Of a stretch of DNA of 64,000 nucleotides, positions 41,407 through 49,157 are shown one piece after another. Source of the stretch: Halobacteriales archaeon QS_4_69_225 (GTDB lineage Archaea; Halobacteriota; Halobacteria; Halobacteriales; Haloarculaceae); contig PXRL01000008.1 of the NCBI GenBank assembly GCA_003020965.1, positions 62,001 through 126,000 on the forward strand. Direction: 5' to 3'. The notes under the pieces were generated by a model. That model worked only from the letters and a program-made list of their open reading frames with translations, was not told the DNA's origin and ran no database searches. Each line of letters begins with the position of its first letter. Within the stretch, counting starts at the first letter, position 1. A program made the position numbers and the translations under genes.

Positions 41407-42528
41407 TCAGGTTGAGTAATCGGTCGGTGACGCGCCGATAGAAAGTTCGTCCTCGGAGATGCTCGCTTCGGGTTTTAGGAGATTTGTTCGGTCGAATTCA
41501 GCGAGTTCCCGTTCGGACTTGACGCGACGGGGCCAGTCGGGATTGGCGAGTGCCGAGCGAGCGAGGGCGACCAAGTCCGCGCCGGCTTCGAGTGCGTCCT
41601 GTGCCATCTCTGCCGTCCTCACGCCACCATTTGCGATAATAGCCGTGTCCTTAGCGCTGTACATGACGGCGGCCTCCGCCAAGGATGGTCCCTCGTCACC
41701 GAAGGTTGGCGTGGTTGCCCTTCGTTCAGTCGTGTGGATGTAATCCGCGCCGGCAGCCGAGAGTGTCTTGAAAAAGACGGCGGCCGCGTCTTCACCTTCC
41801 GGCCACTCATAGCCGAAATCAGTCACCATACTCTGTGAGATGCGAATACCGACGACGAACTCCTCCGGGACCGCGTCCACGACGGCTGAGAGCACCTCTG
41901 CGGGGTACCGGACCCGTTCTTCTGGGTCGCCACCGTACTTGTCACTGCGGCGATTCAGCGTCGTCGAAAGAAATTCGTTGAGCAGGTAACCGTTTGCGCC
42001 GTGCAGTTCCACGCCGTCAAAGCCGGCCTCGTCGGCGTTCTTGGCCGCCGCAACGAACCCTTCCTTTGCCGTTTCCAGGTCCCCCTTACTCGCTCGCTTC
42101 GGCGTTGAATATCGACCGTCACCACCGTACTCCTCTTTTTTCTCACCATCGGGCCGGACTGCGGAGGGTGCAATGGTTTCTTGATCGTGGTCACTCGGTA
42201 TCCCCTGGTTCTGGGCCCCACAGTGCATCAACTGTGCGAACACAGCGCCACCGCTATCGTGGACTGCCTCGACCACTTGCTGCCACGCGTCGACGTGGTC
42301 GTCCATGACCAAGCCAGGCTGATTGAGATAGCCCTTGCTGTAGACGTCATCCGTATATGTCCCTTCGGTTATGACGAACGAGAAGCCTCCCTCGGCGAAC
42401 TTCGCGTAGTACTGTGTCATTTCGTCGGTCGCTCGGCCGTCGGCTGTCGCGCTCACACGTGTCATTGGCGCGACACCGACGCGGTTATCGAGTGTCAGAC
42501 CGCAGACTGATGTCGAATTGAACAGCAT
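41407..42528 (-). CDS. NADH:flavin oxidoreductase, Old Yellow Enzyme family
   Basis: The 373-residue protein (start at ATG 42528, MLFNSTSVCGLTLDNR; an ATG ten codons earlier is possible) is an FMN-binding TIM barrel: 'NRVGVAPMTRVSATADGRAT', 'VFAQLMHCGAQNQG', and the active-site segment 'VELHGANGYLLNEFLSTTLN' followed by 'RRSDKYGG', a family hallmark, then 'IIANGGVRTAEMAQDALEAG' at the FMN phosphate site. Such enzymes reduce activated C=C bonds, as in 2,4-dienoyl-CoA or enones. The short length shows that the FeS/FAD domains of dienoyl-CoA reductase are absent. It lies at the left edge of the catabolic island. Confidence 0.9.
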   Translation of the reverse strand: MLFNSTSVCGLTLDNRVGVAPMTRVSATADGRATDEMTQYYAKFAEGGFSFVITEGTYTDDVYSKGYLNQPGLVMDDHVDAWQQVVEAVHDSGGAVFAQLMHCGAQNQGIPSDHDQETIAPSAVRPDGEKKEEYGGDGRYSTPKRASKGDLETAKEGFVAAAKNADEAGFDGVELHGANGYLLNEFLSTTLNRRSDKYGGDPEERVRYPAEVLSAVVDAVPEEFVVGIRISQSMVTDFGYEWPEGEDAAAVFFKTLSAAGADYIHTTERRATTPTFGDEGPSLAEAAVMYSAKDTAIIANGGVRTAEMAQDALEAGADLVALARSALANPDWPRRVKSERELAEFDRTNLLKPEASISEDELSIGASPTDYST

Positions 42529-42709
42529 CTTTGCGGCGTGTCCGAGTCGCAGACGCATAATTGCTCCGTAGTCATGTTCATGTGTGACACTAATCCATAC
42601 CCCGACACACAGCGAGACGGCTCAACGGCCCGGTGAGCTCTGGCTGAGCGACTGGCTCCGGCCCATCTCGACGAGTAGGTTTTAGTGCCGCAGCGTCCAC
42701 GCTATCCTC

Positions 42710-43585
42710 ATGGAGGTTGACCTGCCGGGTACTGACAAGAACCGGCTGTTTGACACGCACGCCCACCAGCCGACCGCTGAGTTTCTCCACGACGCCGGCG
42801 GCCAGATGATGCAGGACGCTGCCGACCGCTTCGGGACCGACCTCGAGACGTGGGACTACGAGGAGATGATAGAGGAATACCACGAGGCCGGCGTCGGTCG
42901 GGCCGTCCTCCTTGGGTGGGACGCCGAGACGAACACGGGCAACCCACCAGTCCCGAACGACTACGTCGCCGAGGTCCGCGACGAACACCCCGACTTCTTC
43001 ATTGGGTTCGGGAGCGTCGACCCACTGAAGGACGACTGCGTGCAGGAAGCCATCCGGTGTGTCGAGGACCTCGGCCTCTCCGGGTTCAAGTTTCAGCAAA
43101 TAGCCCAGGGATTCAATCCCTCTGACGACCGGCACGACCACCTCTGGAGCACCATAGAGGATCTCGGCGTGCCCATCGTCTTCCACGGCGGTAACTCCAC
43201 ACTGGGGGCCTGCAGCGCGGGCGGTCGCGGCCTCAAGGTCAAATACGGCAACCCGATGCTCATCGATGACGTCGCCGCTGAACACCCGGACCTCCAGATT
43301 CTCATTGCTCATCCCGCGTATCCGTGGGAGAAGGAACAACTTGCCATCTGCCAGCAGAAGGGCAATGTCTACATGGACCTCTCGGGATGGATTCCGAAGT
43401 ACATCGATGAGCAAGTCCTCAAGTACGCTGGGACGCTCCTAAAGGACAAGATGATGTTCGGGACCGACTATCCGATGATAGAGCCCGAGACGTGGCTGGA
43501 GTCGTTCGCAAGGGACACCGATTTCGACGAGGAGATGCAACGGAAGATTCTCTTTGAGAATGCCGAGAATTTCTTCGACCTGTAG
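42710..43585 (+). CDS. Amidohydrolase family protein (ACMSD/TIM-barrel decarboxylase type)
   Basis: The 291-residue protein has the amidohydrolase metal motifs: HxH in 'LFDTHAHQPTAEF', His in 'GVPIVFHGGNST', His in 'ILIAHPAYPWEKEQ' and Asp in 'KMMFGTDYPMIEP'. 'LGLSGFKFQQIAQGF' is typical of the amidohydrolase_2 / ACMSD group, many of which decarboxylate or hydrolyse aromatic ring-cleavage products. A TTTTAG element about 30 bases upstream supports the ATG. It is the first forward gene of the catabolic island; no operon partner follows directly. Confidence 0.9.
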   Translation: MEVDLPGTDKNRLFDTHAHQPTAEFLHDAGGQMMQDAADRFGTDLETWDYEEMIEEYHEAGVGRAVLLGWDAETNTGNPPVPNDYVAEVRDEHPDFFIGFGSVDPLKDDCVQEAIRCVEDLGLSGFKFQQIAQGFNPSDDRHDHLWSTIEDLGVPIVFHGGNSTLGACSAGGRGLKVKYGNPMLIDDVAAEHPDLQILIAHPAYPWEKEQLAICQQKGNVYMDLSGWIPKYIDEQVLKYAGTLLKDKMMFGTDYPMIEPETWLESFARDTDFDEEMQRKILFENAENFFDL

Positions 43586-43608
43586 TCGGGCCCACCCCAC
43601 AAGGTGAC

Positions 43609-44078
43609 TTACTCGAAGTCCAGTTGTCGCCCATTCAGGAATGCGTCGATGCCCTCTCGTGTGCGGGCGTGTCGTAGGACACAGACTGGAGGCGGGCCTC
43701 GCATGCTAGACCGTCCCACCAGAGTTGGCCCGAGGTTGTCGTGAATCGCCTCCTTCGCGAGGCCGATGTTCGCCGTCGGGCGATTCTGGAGCCTCTCCAC
43801 GATGAGTTCAACCCTGTCGTCCAACTCGTCGCCCGGACCCGCTTCCTTGACAAGGTCCATCGCTGCCGCCCGCTCACCGTCGATGAGGTCGCCGGTGAAC
43901 ACGAGTTCCTTCGGTCTTCCGTAAGTCCCCGGTGTCGTCTCATCGCGTAGATCATCGCCTTGATGTCGCCGCCGGCGCTGAACGCGTCACCCTCATCAAT
44001 GATGACGGCGGCGTCGTGTTCCTTGGGGTTCAGGTCCCCGAGCGCGTCGACGAGTTCTCGGGCGGTGTCGGACGTCAT
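43609..44078 (-). pseudogene. Enoyl-CoA hydratase remnant
   Basis: Starting at 44078 the frame gives 'LNPKEHDAAVIIDEGDAFSA' and 'GGDIKAM', the first oxyanion-hole region of crotonases. The middle of the protein is missing. A different frame then gives 'FTGDLIDGERAAAMDLVKEA' and 'RPTANIGLAKEAIHDNLG', the C-terminal part, and the last bases (REGIDAFLNGRQLDFE) return to the normal crotonase ending. Internal deletion and frameshifts make it non-functional. An intact relative is present at 51705. Confidence 0.8.
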
Positions 44079-44191
44079 CGCGTTCTGGATATCCGACCGG
44101 CCAGACGTGATTCGTCTGACTGTGCCGTCTTCAACACGTACGTATCTACTCGCATGTGGGACTACTTGTTTTAGTTCTCCGTGACCGCATT

Positions 44192-44896
44192 CTAGTCCGT
44201 CGCTTCGTCCTCTGCGTCGTCACTCCTCTTCTGGCCAGTTCGGCCTCGACTGCGGGTGTCAGCGAATAACTGGGTCAGCAACGCGTGCTGGGCCCTGTGG
44301 AGGCGTCCGATGAACGCTGACTTGCTGATGCCCATCTCCGTTGCGACGTCGTCGGCGATCACCTCCCGGGGCACTGTAAAGTACCCCATCTCGACGGCAG
44401 TCCGAAGACTCTCCTCCTGTGCGGGCGTCAAGTCCCACTGCTTGGCGATGGACTCCTCCTTTTCGGCACTCAGCGCGTAGACTCGTTCGAGTTTGACACC
44501 GACCGTTTCCCCGGCCGTCTGCATCACGCTTTGCATAACATCGTGCCCGACCACGGCGCCGGTGAGAATGGCGTTGCCGCCTTGGTAGCTCATCGACTCG
44601 ATCATAAACCCCGCGCTGATGAGTTCGTGGACCACGCAGGGGTGAAGGGAGAGACAGCGATAGTTGACGCGGTCGTTGTCCCGCGAGGAGTAGAAATAAC
44701 GGATACGGTCGTCCGCGTCAAGATGCTCGGTGAGCTCCTCACTGGGGGCCGAACTGAATCGCAAAAGGACATTGCCGTCGTCACGCATCAGGGGCGGTGC
44801 AACATCAATGACAGCGCCCGTGGCTTCGCTCGCGTCCGCCAGCGGGCAGTCGTCGCCCTGAATCCTGAACTCCGTCATCAGGCATTCTTCTATCAT
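44192..44896 (-). CDS. HTH-10 (bacterio-opsin activator-like) transcriptional regulator of the paa operon
   Basis: The 234-residue protein has an N-terminal sensor region (~1-165, alpha/beta) and a C-terminal HTH-10 domain: 'WDLTPAQEESLRTAVEMGYF', 'VPREVIADDVATEMGISKSA', 'FIGRLHRAQHALLTQLF', the classical Bat-type sequence. The ATG at 44896 is chosen because a TATAAAG-type box centred near 44923 is exactly 27 bases upstream; a second Met (44878) is possible. It is divergent from paaA and shares the promoter, so it most likely controls phenylacetate catabolism, perhaps sensing phenylacetyl-CoA or phenylacetate. That ligand is inference. Confidence 0.88.
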   Translation of the reverse strand: MIEECLMTEFRIQGDDCPLADASEATGAVIDVAPPLMRDDGNVLLRFSSAPSEELTEHLDADDRIRYFYSSRDNDRVNYRCLSLHPCVVHELISAGFMIESMSYQGGNAILTGAVVGHDVMQSVMQTAGETVGVKLERVYALSAEKEESIAKQWDLTPAQEESLRTAVEMGYFTVPREVIADDVATEMGISKSAFIGRLHRAQHALLTQLFADTRSRGRTGQKRSDDAEDEATD

Positions 44897-44918
44897 TACC
44901 TCGATATTGCAAGCACGA

Positions 44919-44928
44919 GTATATAAAG
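44919..44928. promoter_or_regulatory. Shared divergent TATA box for the HTH-10 gene and paaA
   Basis: GTATATAAAG reads as a TATA box on both strands. Leftward it predicts transcription starting at the regulator's ATG (leaderless). Rightward it predicts a start near 44951, giving paaA a leader of about 28 bases. Use in one direction should exclude the other. Confidence 0.6.
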
Positions 44929-44955
44929 TCCGTCTATGTGCTGGGCAATTAGTAA

Positions 44956-44967
44956 GTGTGGCCACAC
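44956..44967. promoter_or_regulatory. 12-bp perfect palindrome in the paaA leader, candidate operator
   Basis: GTGTGGCCACAC is a perfect inverted repeat placed immediately after the predicted paaA transcription start. Its position fits a repressor site that blocks paaABCD until an inducer is present. Confidence 0.6.
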
Positions 44968-44978
44968 ATAATGGATTA

Positions 44979-45926
44979 ATGAACATGGACATCGACGAAG
45001 TCAAAGAACGCGCCGGTCCGCAGGAGTTCAGTCCCAAGGACGACCTCCCCGAGGAGTATCGTAAAGCTGCGACGCGGATGCTGGAGTTCCACGCGAACAG
45101 CGAGATCATGGGCGCGTACCTCGAGCGCCCGTTCATCCGCAAGGCACCGAGCCTCGAGCGGAAAATGGCCTTCAGCGCAAAGACCCAAGACGAGATTGGG
45201 CACGGGCAGATGCTCTACCGCGCCGCCGAGGCACTTGGCGTCAAGACCCGCGATGAGATGCTCGACGACCTCGCCGAGGGCAAGGGGAAATTCCTCAACT
45301 GCTTCCACTACCCGATGGAGAGCTACGTCGAGACGCCAATGATCGCGTTCTTCGTTGATGGTGCCGCGATGCGCCGGCAGGCGACGCTGAAGAAGTCCAG
45401 CTGGGAGCCATACGCCCACGCGATGGACAAGATCTGTTTCGAGGAGGGTATGCATGTCAAGCACGGCGAGTCTATCCTCCGCGAACTGATGAACGGCTCC
45501 AAAAAGGAACAACAGATGGTTCAGGAGGCCTTCGTGGAATGGTGGCCCCGCATCCTGCAGTTCTTCGGCCCGACGGACGACCAATCCACCCACCATGACT
45601 TCGCCGCCGAAGTCGGCCTCAAGACCTGCACCAACGACGAGCTTCGGAATGCCTTCCTCAACCGTTACATGCAGAAGGCAAAGGACTACGGTTTAGAGAT
45701 CCCGGAGTACCCGCGCATCCGTGACAACGGCGATGGCACCTACGAAGTCGTTGAGGACGACTTAGACTGGGACGAGTTCTTCACCGTCTCGAAGAACGAA
45801 TACTCCGGCTCCATCGAACAGATCAATAGCCGCGCCGAGGCGCAGGAAGCCGTCGAATGGGTCCGCGAGATGATGGACAACCAGGAAACGACCGGCAGTT
45901 CACCCACGCCGCAGGCGGCGGACTGA
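44979..45926 (+). CDS. paaA: 1,2-phenylacetyl-CoA epoxidase, catalytic subunit A
   Basis: The 315-residue protein is the diiron subunit of the phenylacetyl-CoA monooxygenase that forms the ring-1,2-epoxide with O2. Visible are 'FSAKTQDEIGHGQMLYRAAE' (Glu/His ligands ExxH), 'HYPMESYVETPMIAFFVDGA' and 'MDKICFEEGMHVKHGESILR' (second EExxH). The C-terminal ~60 residues form an acidic tail. Start at ATG 44979 (a second ATG is two codons later). First gene of paaABCD plus zinc ribbon, 5 bases before paaB. Confidence 0.95.
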   Translation: MNMDIDEVKERAGPQEFSPKDDLPEEYRKAATRMLEFHANSEIMGAYLERPFIRKAPSLERKMAFSAKTQDEIGHGQMLYRAAEALGVKTRDEMLDDLAEGKGKFLNCFHYPMESYVETPMIAFFVDGAAMRRQATLKKSSWEPYAHAMDKICFEEGMHVKHGESILRELMNGSKKEQQMVQEAFVEWWPRILQFFGPTDDQSTHHDFAAEVGLKTCTNDELRNAFLNRYMQKAKDYGLEIPEYPRIRDNGDGTYEVVEDDLDWDEFFTVSKNEYSGSIEQINSRAEAQEAVEWVREMMDNQETTGSSPTPQAAD

Positions 45927-45931
45927 TAGCC

Positions 45932-46459
45932 ATGATCTGGGAAGTCTTCCGGAAGGGAAGCGCGGACGCCGACTTCGTCTACTGTCGAGACGTCCACGCA
46001 CCCGACAAGGAGATGGCCAAGCAGTTCGCGGTCATCCAGCACGGCCGCCGTAAGCCGACCGAGGCGCTGTTGGTCGCCCCGCAGGACGAGATTGCAGAGG
46101 TCTCCCCCGGCGAAGACCTCAGCGAGTCCAGCGGTGACGGCCCCGAAGTCACCTGGACCGTCTTCCGGCAGGACCGCGCTGGCGGCTACCACAGCCACTG
46201 TGGTGAGGTGTCCGCGACGGACCCCGCCGACGCGAAGGCCAAGGTGCTGGATCAGTACGCCGCCACCGACCCCAACAGCCTGTGGGTTGTCCGGGACCGT
46301 CTTACCGGCGAGATTACCAGCGACGAGGTGACCTTCGGCGGGACCACGGACAAGTCCTACCGGTTCGCCCAGACGTACAATGTCGACCCTGCCGCAGAGG
46401 AGGTTGAGGCCTCCGAGGACGAACAGGTCGAGGTTGCACGCAAGCGAGGTGATATCTAA
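45932..46459 (+). CDS. paaB: 1,2-phenylacetyl-CoA epoxidase subunit B, with a duplicated PaaB domain
   Basis: The 175-residue protein is nearly twice the usual PaaB length (about 95). Two copies of the same domain are seen: residues ~1-58 (MIWEVFRKGSADADFVYCRD ... EALLVAPQDEIAEV) and ~72-125 (VTWTVFRQDRAGGYHSHCGE ... LWVVRDRLTGEI), followed by an acidic end. PaaB bridges the PaaAC pairs of the epoxidase complex; a double copy may do the job of the PaaB dimer in one chain. It ends one base into the paaC start (TAATG). Confidence 0.9.
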   Translation: MIWEVFRKGSADADFVYCRDVHAPDKEMAKQFAVIQHGRRKPTEALLVAPQDEIAEVSPGEDLSESSGDGPEVTWTVFRQDRAGGYHSHCGEVSATDPADAKAKVLDQYAATDPNSLWVVRDRLTGEITSDEVTFGGTTDKSYRFAQTYNVDPAAEEVEASEDEQVEVARKRGDI

Positions 46460-47292
46460 TGGCGACGGCAACCCCCGACCTCGGCTCCCCGGACGAACTC
46501 AGCGAGCGCGAACAGCGGGCCGTGGAGGCCCAGCTGTTCCGGCTGGCCGATGACGAATACGTCCAGGCCGAGCGCTACACCTTCTGGCAAGTCCGCGCGC
46601 CGACGCTGGAGTCGGACCTCGCTGTCGCGAACAACTCGCAGGACGAACTCGGCCACGCTCGCCTCTGGTACGAGGCCATCCAGCAGTTCGGGTACACCGA
46701 GGAGTCGCTGCTGTTCGAGAGCGACCCCGACGACTTCCAGCACAGCACGCTCGTCGAGTTGCCCTTCGAACAGGGCGACTGGGCCGACGCCATCGTCCGC
46801 GCGTACCTCTACGACGTGGCGGAGTACATCCGTCTGTCGGCACTAGAGGAGTCCTCCTACGAGGTCATCCGGAACCGTACGAGCCGTATCCAAGGCGAAG
46901 AGGATTATCACATCGAACACGCCCGGAGCTGGCTCGAACGGATGGTTCTCGACAAGGGCGCGACCGAACGCGTCCAGGAGGCGCTGGAACGACACTACTC
47001 CCACGCGTTGACCATCTTCGAACCCGTCGGGGACGTCGAGGAGGACATCGAGGAATTCGGCATCCGGAAGATGACACTCGAGGAGATGCGCGCCGAGTGG
47101 GAGGACCGCGTCGACGGCTTCCTGTCCGGCCTCGGCCTGGACGTCCCGACGGACGCAGACGTCGCCCAGCCGACCGGCCGCGACAACGAGCACACCGAGC
47201 ACTGGGCGGACCTCTTCGAGGAAATGACCTCCGCCTACCGCAATCTCGGTCGCGATGAGGCGACCGTCATCATGGATGAGAACGATGAGTAG
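46459..47292 (+). CDS. paaC: 1,2-phenylacetyl-CoA epoxidase, structural subunit C
   Basis: The 277-residue protein is a PaaA-related ferritin-like subunit: 'VANNSQDELGHARLWYEAIQ', 'LPFEQGDWADAIVRAYLYDV' and 'GEEDYHIEHARSWLERMVLD' correspond to the PaaC helices. PaaC forms a tight pair with PaaA and is needed for activity though it lacks the catalytic iron. It starts at the ATG overlapping the end of paaB and overlaps paaD by 8 bases. Confidence 0.95.
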   Translation: MATATPDLGSPDELSEREQRAVEAQLFRLADDEYVQAERYTFWQVRAPTLESDLAVANNSQDELGHARLWYEAIQQFGYTEESLLFESDPDDFQHSTLVELPFEQGDWADAIVRAYLYDVAEYIRLSALEESSYEVIRNRTSRIQGEEDYHIEHARSWLERMVLDKGATERVQEALERHYSHALTIFEPVGDVEEDIEEFGIRKMTLEEMRAEWEDRVDGFLSGLGLDVPTDADVAQPTGRDNEHTEHWADLFEEMTSAYRNLGRDEATVIMDENDE

Positions 47293-47719
47293 CGACTACG
47301 ACCGGCCCCGGGCCGACCAGGACGCGAGTCCGTGTTCGTATACGGACTACCAGACCAAGAAATGCGTCGAAGGCGAGGTCCCCGCCACCGGCGAGGGCGC
47401 GACCGGCCTCGAACGTGAGGTTTGGGCTGCCCTCTACGAGGTTGAGGATCCGGAGATGCCGGTCAGCGTGGTGGACCTCGGGCTCGTCTATGGGCTGGAC
47501 GTCGATGACGGCACGGCCGACATCGAGATGACGCTCACGTACAGCGGTTGTCCCGCACGCGAGATCATCCTCGACGAAGTCGAAGAAGCCGCCGAGAGCG
47601 TCGACGGCATCAACGAGGCCGAAGTCCACCTCGTATGGTCGCCGGACTGGTCGGTGGATCTGGTCACCGAACAGGGCAAAGAGTCGCTGCGCGAGTTCGG
47701 ACTGAGCTTCGAACAATGA
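47285..47719 (+). CDS. paaD: PaaD N-terminal domain as a separate protein (MIP18/DUF59 family)
   Basis: The 144-residue protein is a DUF59/MIP18-type FeS maturation factor: 'LYEVEDPEMPVSVVDLGLVY', 'ADIEMTLTYSGCPAREIILD' with the conserved Cys, and 'HLVWSPDWSVDLVTEQGKES' near the end. In bacterial PaaD a C-terminal zinc ribbon follows in the same chain; here the chain ends after the MIP18 domain and the ribbon is encoded by the next gene (ATGA overlap). PaaD is needed to mature the epoxidase system. The N-terminal ~40 residues with two Cys (SPCSYTDYQTKKC) are an extra piece. Confidence 0.92.
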   Translation: MSSDYDRPRADQDASPCSYTDYQTKKCVEGEVPATGEGATGLEREVWAALYEVEDPEMPVSVVDLGLVYGLDVDDGTADIEMTLTYSGCPAREIILDEVEEAAESVDGINEAEVHLVWSPDWSVDLVTEQGKESLREFGLSFEQ

Positions 47720-47883
47720 GCGAACCTGACCCGAGCGTAACGACCAGCGGCGAGATAACGGGTGCAAAGTGCCCGTACTGTGAGTCGACCGACACCGAAC
47801 GGGAACATCCATGTGGCCCCTCGCGGTGTCAGTCGATTCACTACTGTAACGAGTGTCTCCAGCAGTTCAAAAAATTCGAGTGA
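47716..47883 (+). CDS. Separate PaaD-like zinc-ribbon protein
   Basis: The 55-residue protein consists of one zinc ribbon: 'GAKCPYCESTDTEREHPCGP' and 'RCQSIHYCNECLQQFKKFE', with Cys pairs CPYC and CNEC plus two more Cys. The ending matches the C-terminus of bacterial PaaD. It starts in an ATGA overlap with the MIP18-type paaD gene, so the two halves of PaaD are made as two proteins from one message. It is too short for many gene finders. Confidence 0.88.
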   Translation: MSEPDPSVTTSGEITGAKCPYCESTDTEREHPCGPSRCQSIHYCNECLQQFKKFE

Positions 47884-48156
47884 ACGGCCGCGCGCGTTCA
47901 TTTCCGATATAGTGGTACTCGCCGCCGTCGAGGACAGGTTACTTCGACGTCCCGATGGGGGGGCAACGGCGCGGACGTGACCGAAAAAGTCAATATCGGC
48001 AAGTCGTTGTTCATTGGCCACATCAAGCATACCCAGCAAACCATATTCGAACAGCTACTGGCAGAAGCAGACTAAACTCTCTCGACCCCGCGTCGCCCGG
48101 TTCACAGTGCTGCCGCTGGCTGTCGGGAAACGTTGCTTTCGGTGTCGTCGAGCGAT
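47884..48156. other. Gap after the paa operon
   Basis: About 270 bases with no supported gene between convergent units. There is no PaaE-type reductase here, although this is where paaE stands in bacteria. Confidence 0.5.
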
Positions 48157-48615
48157 TCAGTCCTTCTTTTTGATCAGAAATTTCATGTCGCCTTCGAAGA
48201 CGGTGGTGCCCTCCTGGTTCTCCATCTCCGTGTCGAGGACGACCATGCCGACGTCATCGCGACCGACTTCTTTCTTGTTGGAGACGACCATCTCCAACTG
48301 GAGCGTGTCGCCGATATTGACTGGGTTCGGCAGGTCCATGTAATTCATCCCGAGGAACGCGTAAGCCGTGCGCTCGACGACGCCCGTTCGATAGACGAAG
48401 CCGGTCGCCTGGACGAACGTCATTGGGCCGTGGGCGATGCGCTCGCCGAAGTCCTGCTCCTGTGCGTACTCCTTGTTGGTGTGGAGTTCCGTCCAGTCAC
48501 CGGACAGTGCCGAATGCATGACGAAGTCCGACTCGGTTACCGTCCGGCCGACGCTGATGAACTCCTGTCCTTCTTCGAAGTCTTCGAAATGGTGTGGCTC
48601 GTAGCTGTACGCCAT
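48157..48615 (-). CDS. MaoC family (R)-hydratase, possible oxepin-CoA hydrolase
   Basis: The 152-residue hotdog protein shows the MaoC active site: 'MHSALSGDWTELHTNKEYAQ' (Asp/His dyad region) and 'RIAHGPMTFVQATGFVYRTG'. MaoC proteins hydrate trans-2-enoyl-CoA. In bacterial PaaZ a MaoC-like domain opens the oxepin-CoA ring; a standalone MaoC next to paaABCD may do the same here, but the aldehyde dehydrogenase half of PaaZ is absent from the window. TATAAATG about 28 bases upstream supports the start. Confidence 0.85.
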   Translation of the reverse strand: MAYSYEPHHFEDFEEGQEFISVGRTVTESDFVMHSALSGDWTELHTNKEYAQEQDFGERIAHGPMTFVQATGFVYRTGVVERTAYAFLGMNYMDLPNPVNIGDTLQLEMVVSNKKEVGRDDVGMVVLDTEMENQEGTTVFEGDMKFLIKKKD

Positions 48616-48758
48616 GTTCGGTTATCTGTCAGGGCCCATTTATAGATTTACGCTCGTGCGTTCGGGGCTGCGAATTGAAGTACGACTAATCGCCCACCGG
48701 CAAGCACCCCGGTAGGATCAATGTCTATTTAATCATCCGTGGGCGAATATGTCATCGT

Positions 48759-49157
48759 ATGTCAGACGTTGCCGACGAGGTTCGCGAACGCGTCGACTCC
48801 GACGCGTTCTGTGACACACTTGGTATCGACGTTATCGAACTGGACGTGGGCTACGCCCGGACGGAACTGACCATTATGGAGGACCTGCTGAACTTCCACG
48901 GCACCCCACACGGCGGTGCCATCTACTCGCTGGCCGACGCCGCCTTCGCCGCGGCCTCGAATTCCCACGGCACGACGGCTGTGGCGTTGGAGACGAACAT
49001 GTCCTATCTGGAGGCCATCGATGTTGGCGAGACGATTACCGCGGAGGCCAAGGAGACGCACCTTGCCGGGAATACGGCAGAGTACAAGGTAGAAGTCACG
49101 GACGGTGCGGACGACCGCATCGCGACGTTCCGCGGCCGAGTCTACCGGATGGATTAA
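48759..49157 (+). CDS. paaI: PaaI-type hotdog thioesterase
   Basis: The 132-residue protein has the PaaI fold: 'LLNFHGTPHGGAIYSLADAA' (active-site loop with HGG and Asp), 'VALETNMSYLEAIDVGETIT' and 'YKVEVTDGADDRIATFRGRV'. PaaI releases CoA from stalled hydroxylated or epoxide phenylacetyl-CoA intermediates, preventing poisoning of the pathway. It converges with paaK, overlapping its end by 4 bases. A TATTTAAT element lies about 30 bases ahead of the ATG. Confidence 0.92.
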   Translation: MSDVADEVRERVDSDAFCDTLGIDVIELDVGYARTELTIMEDLLNFHGTPHGGAIYSLADAAFAAASNSHGTTAVALETNMSYLEAIDVGETITAEAKETHLAGNTAEYKVEVTDGADDRIATFRGRVYRMD

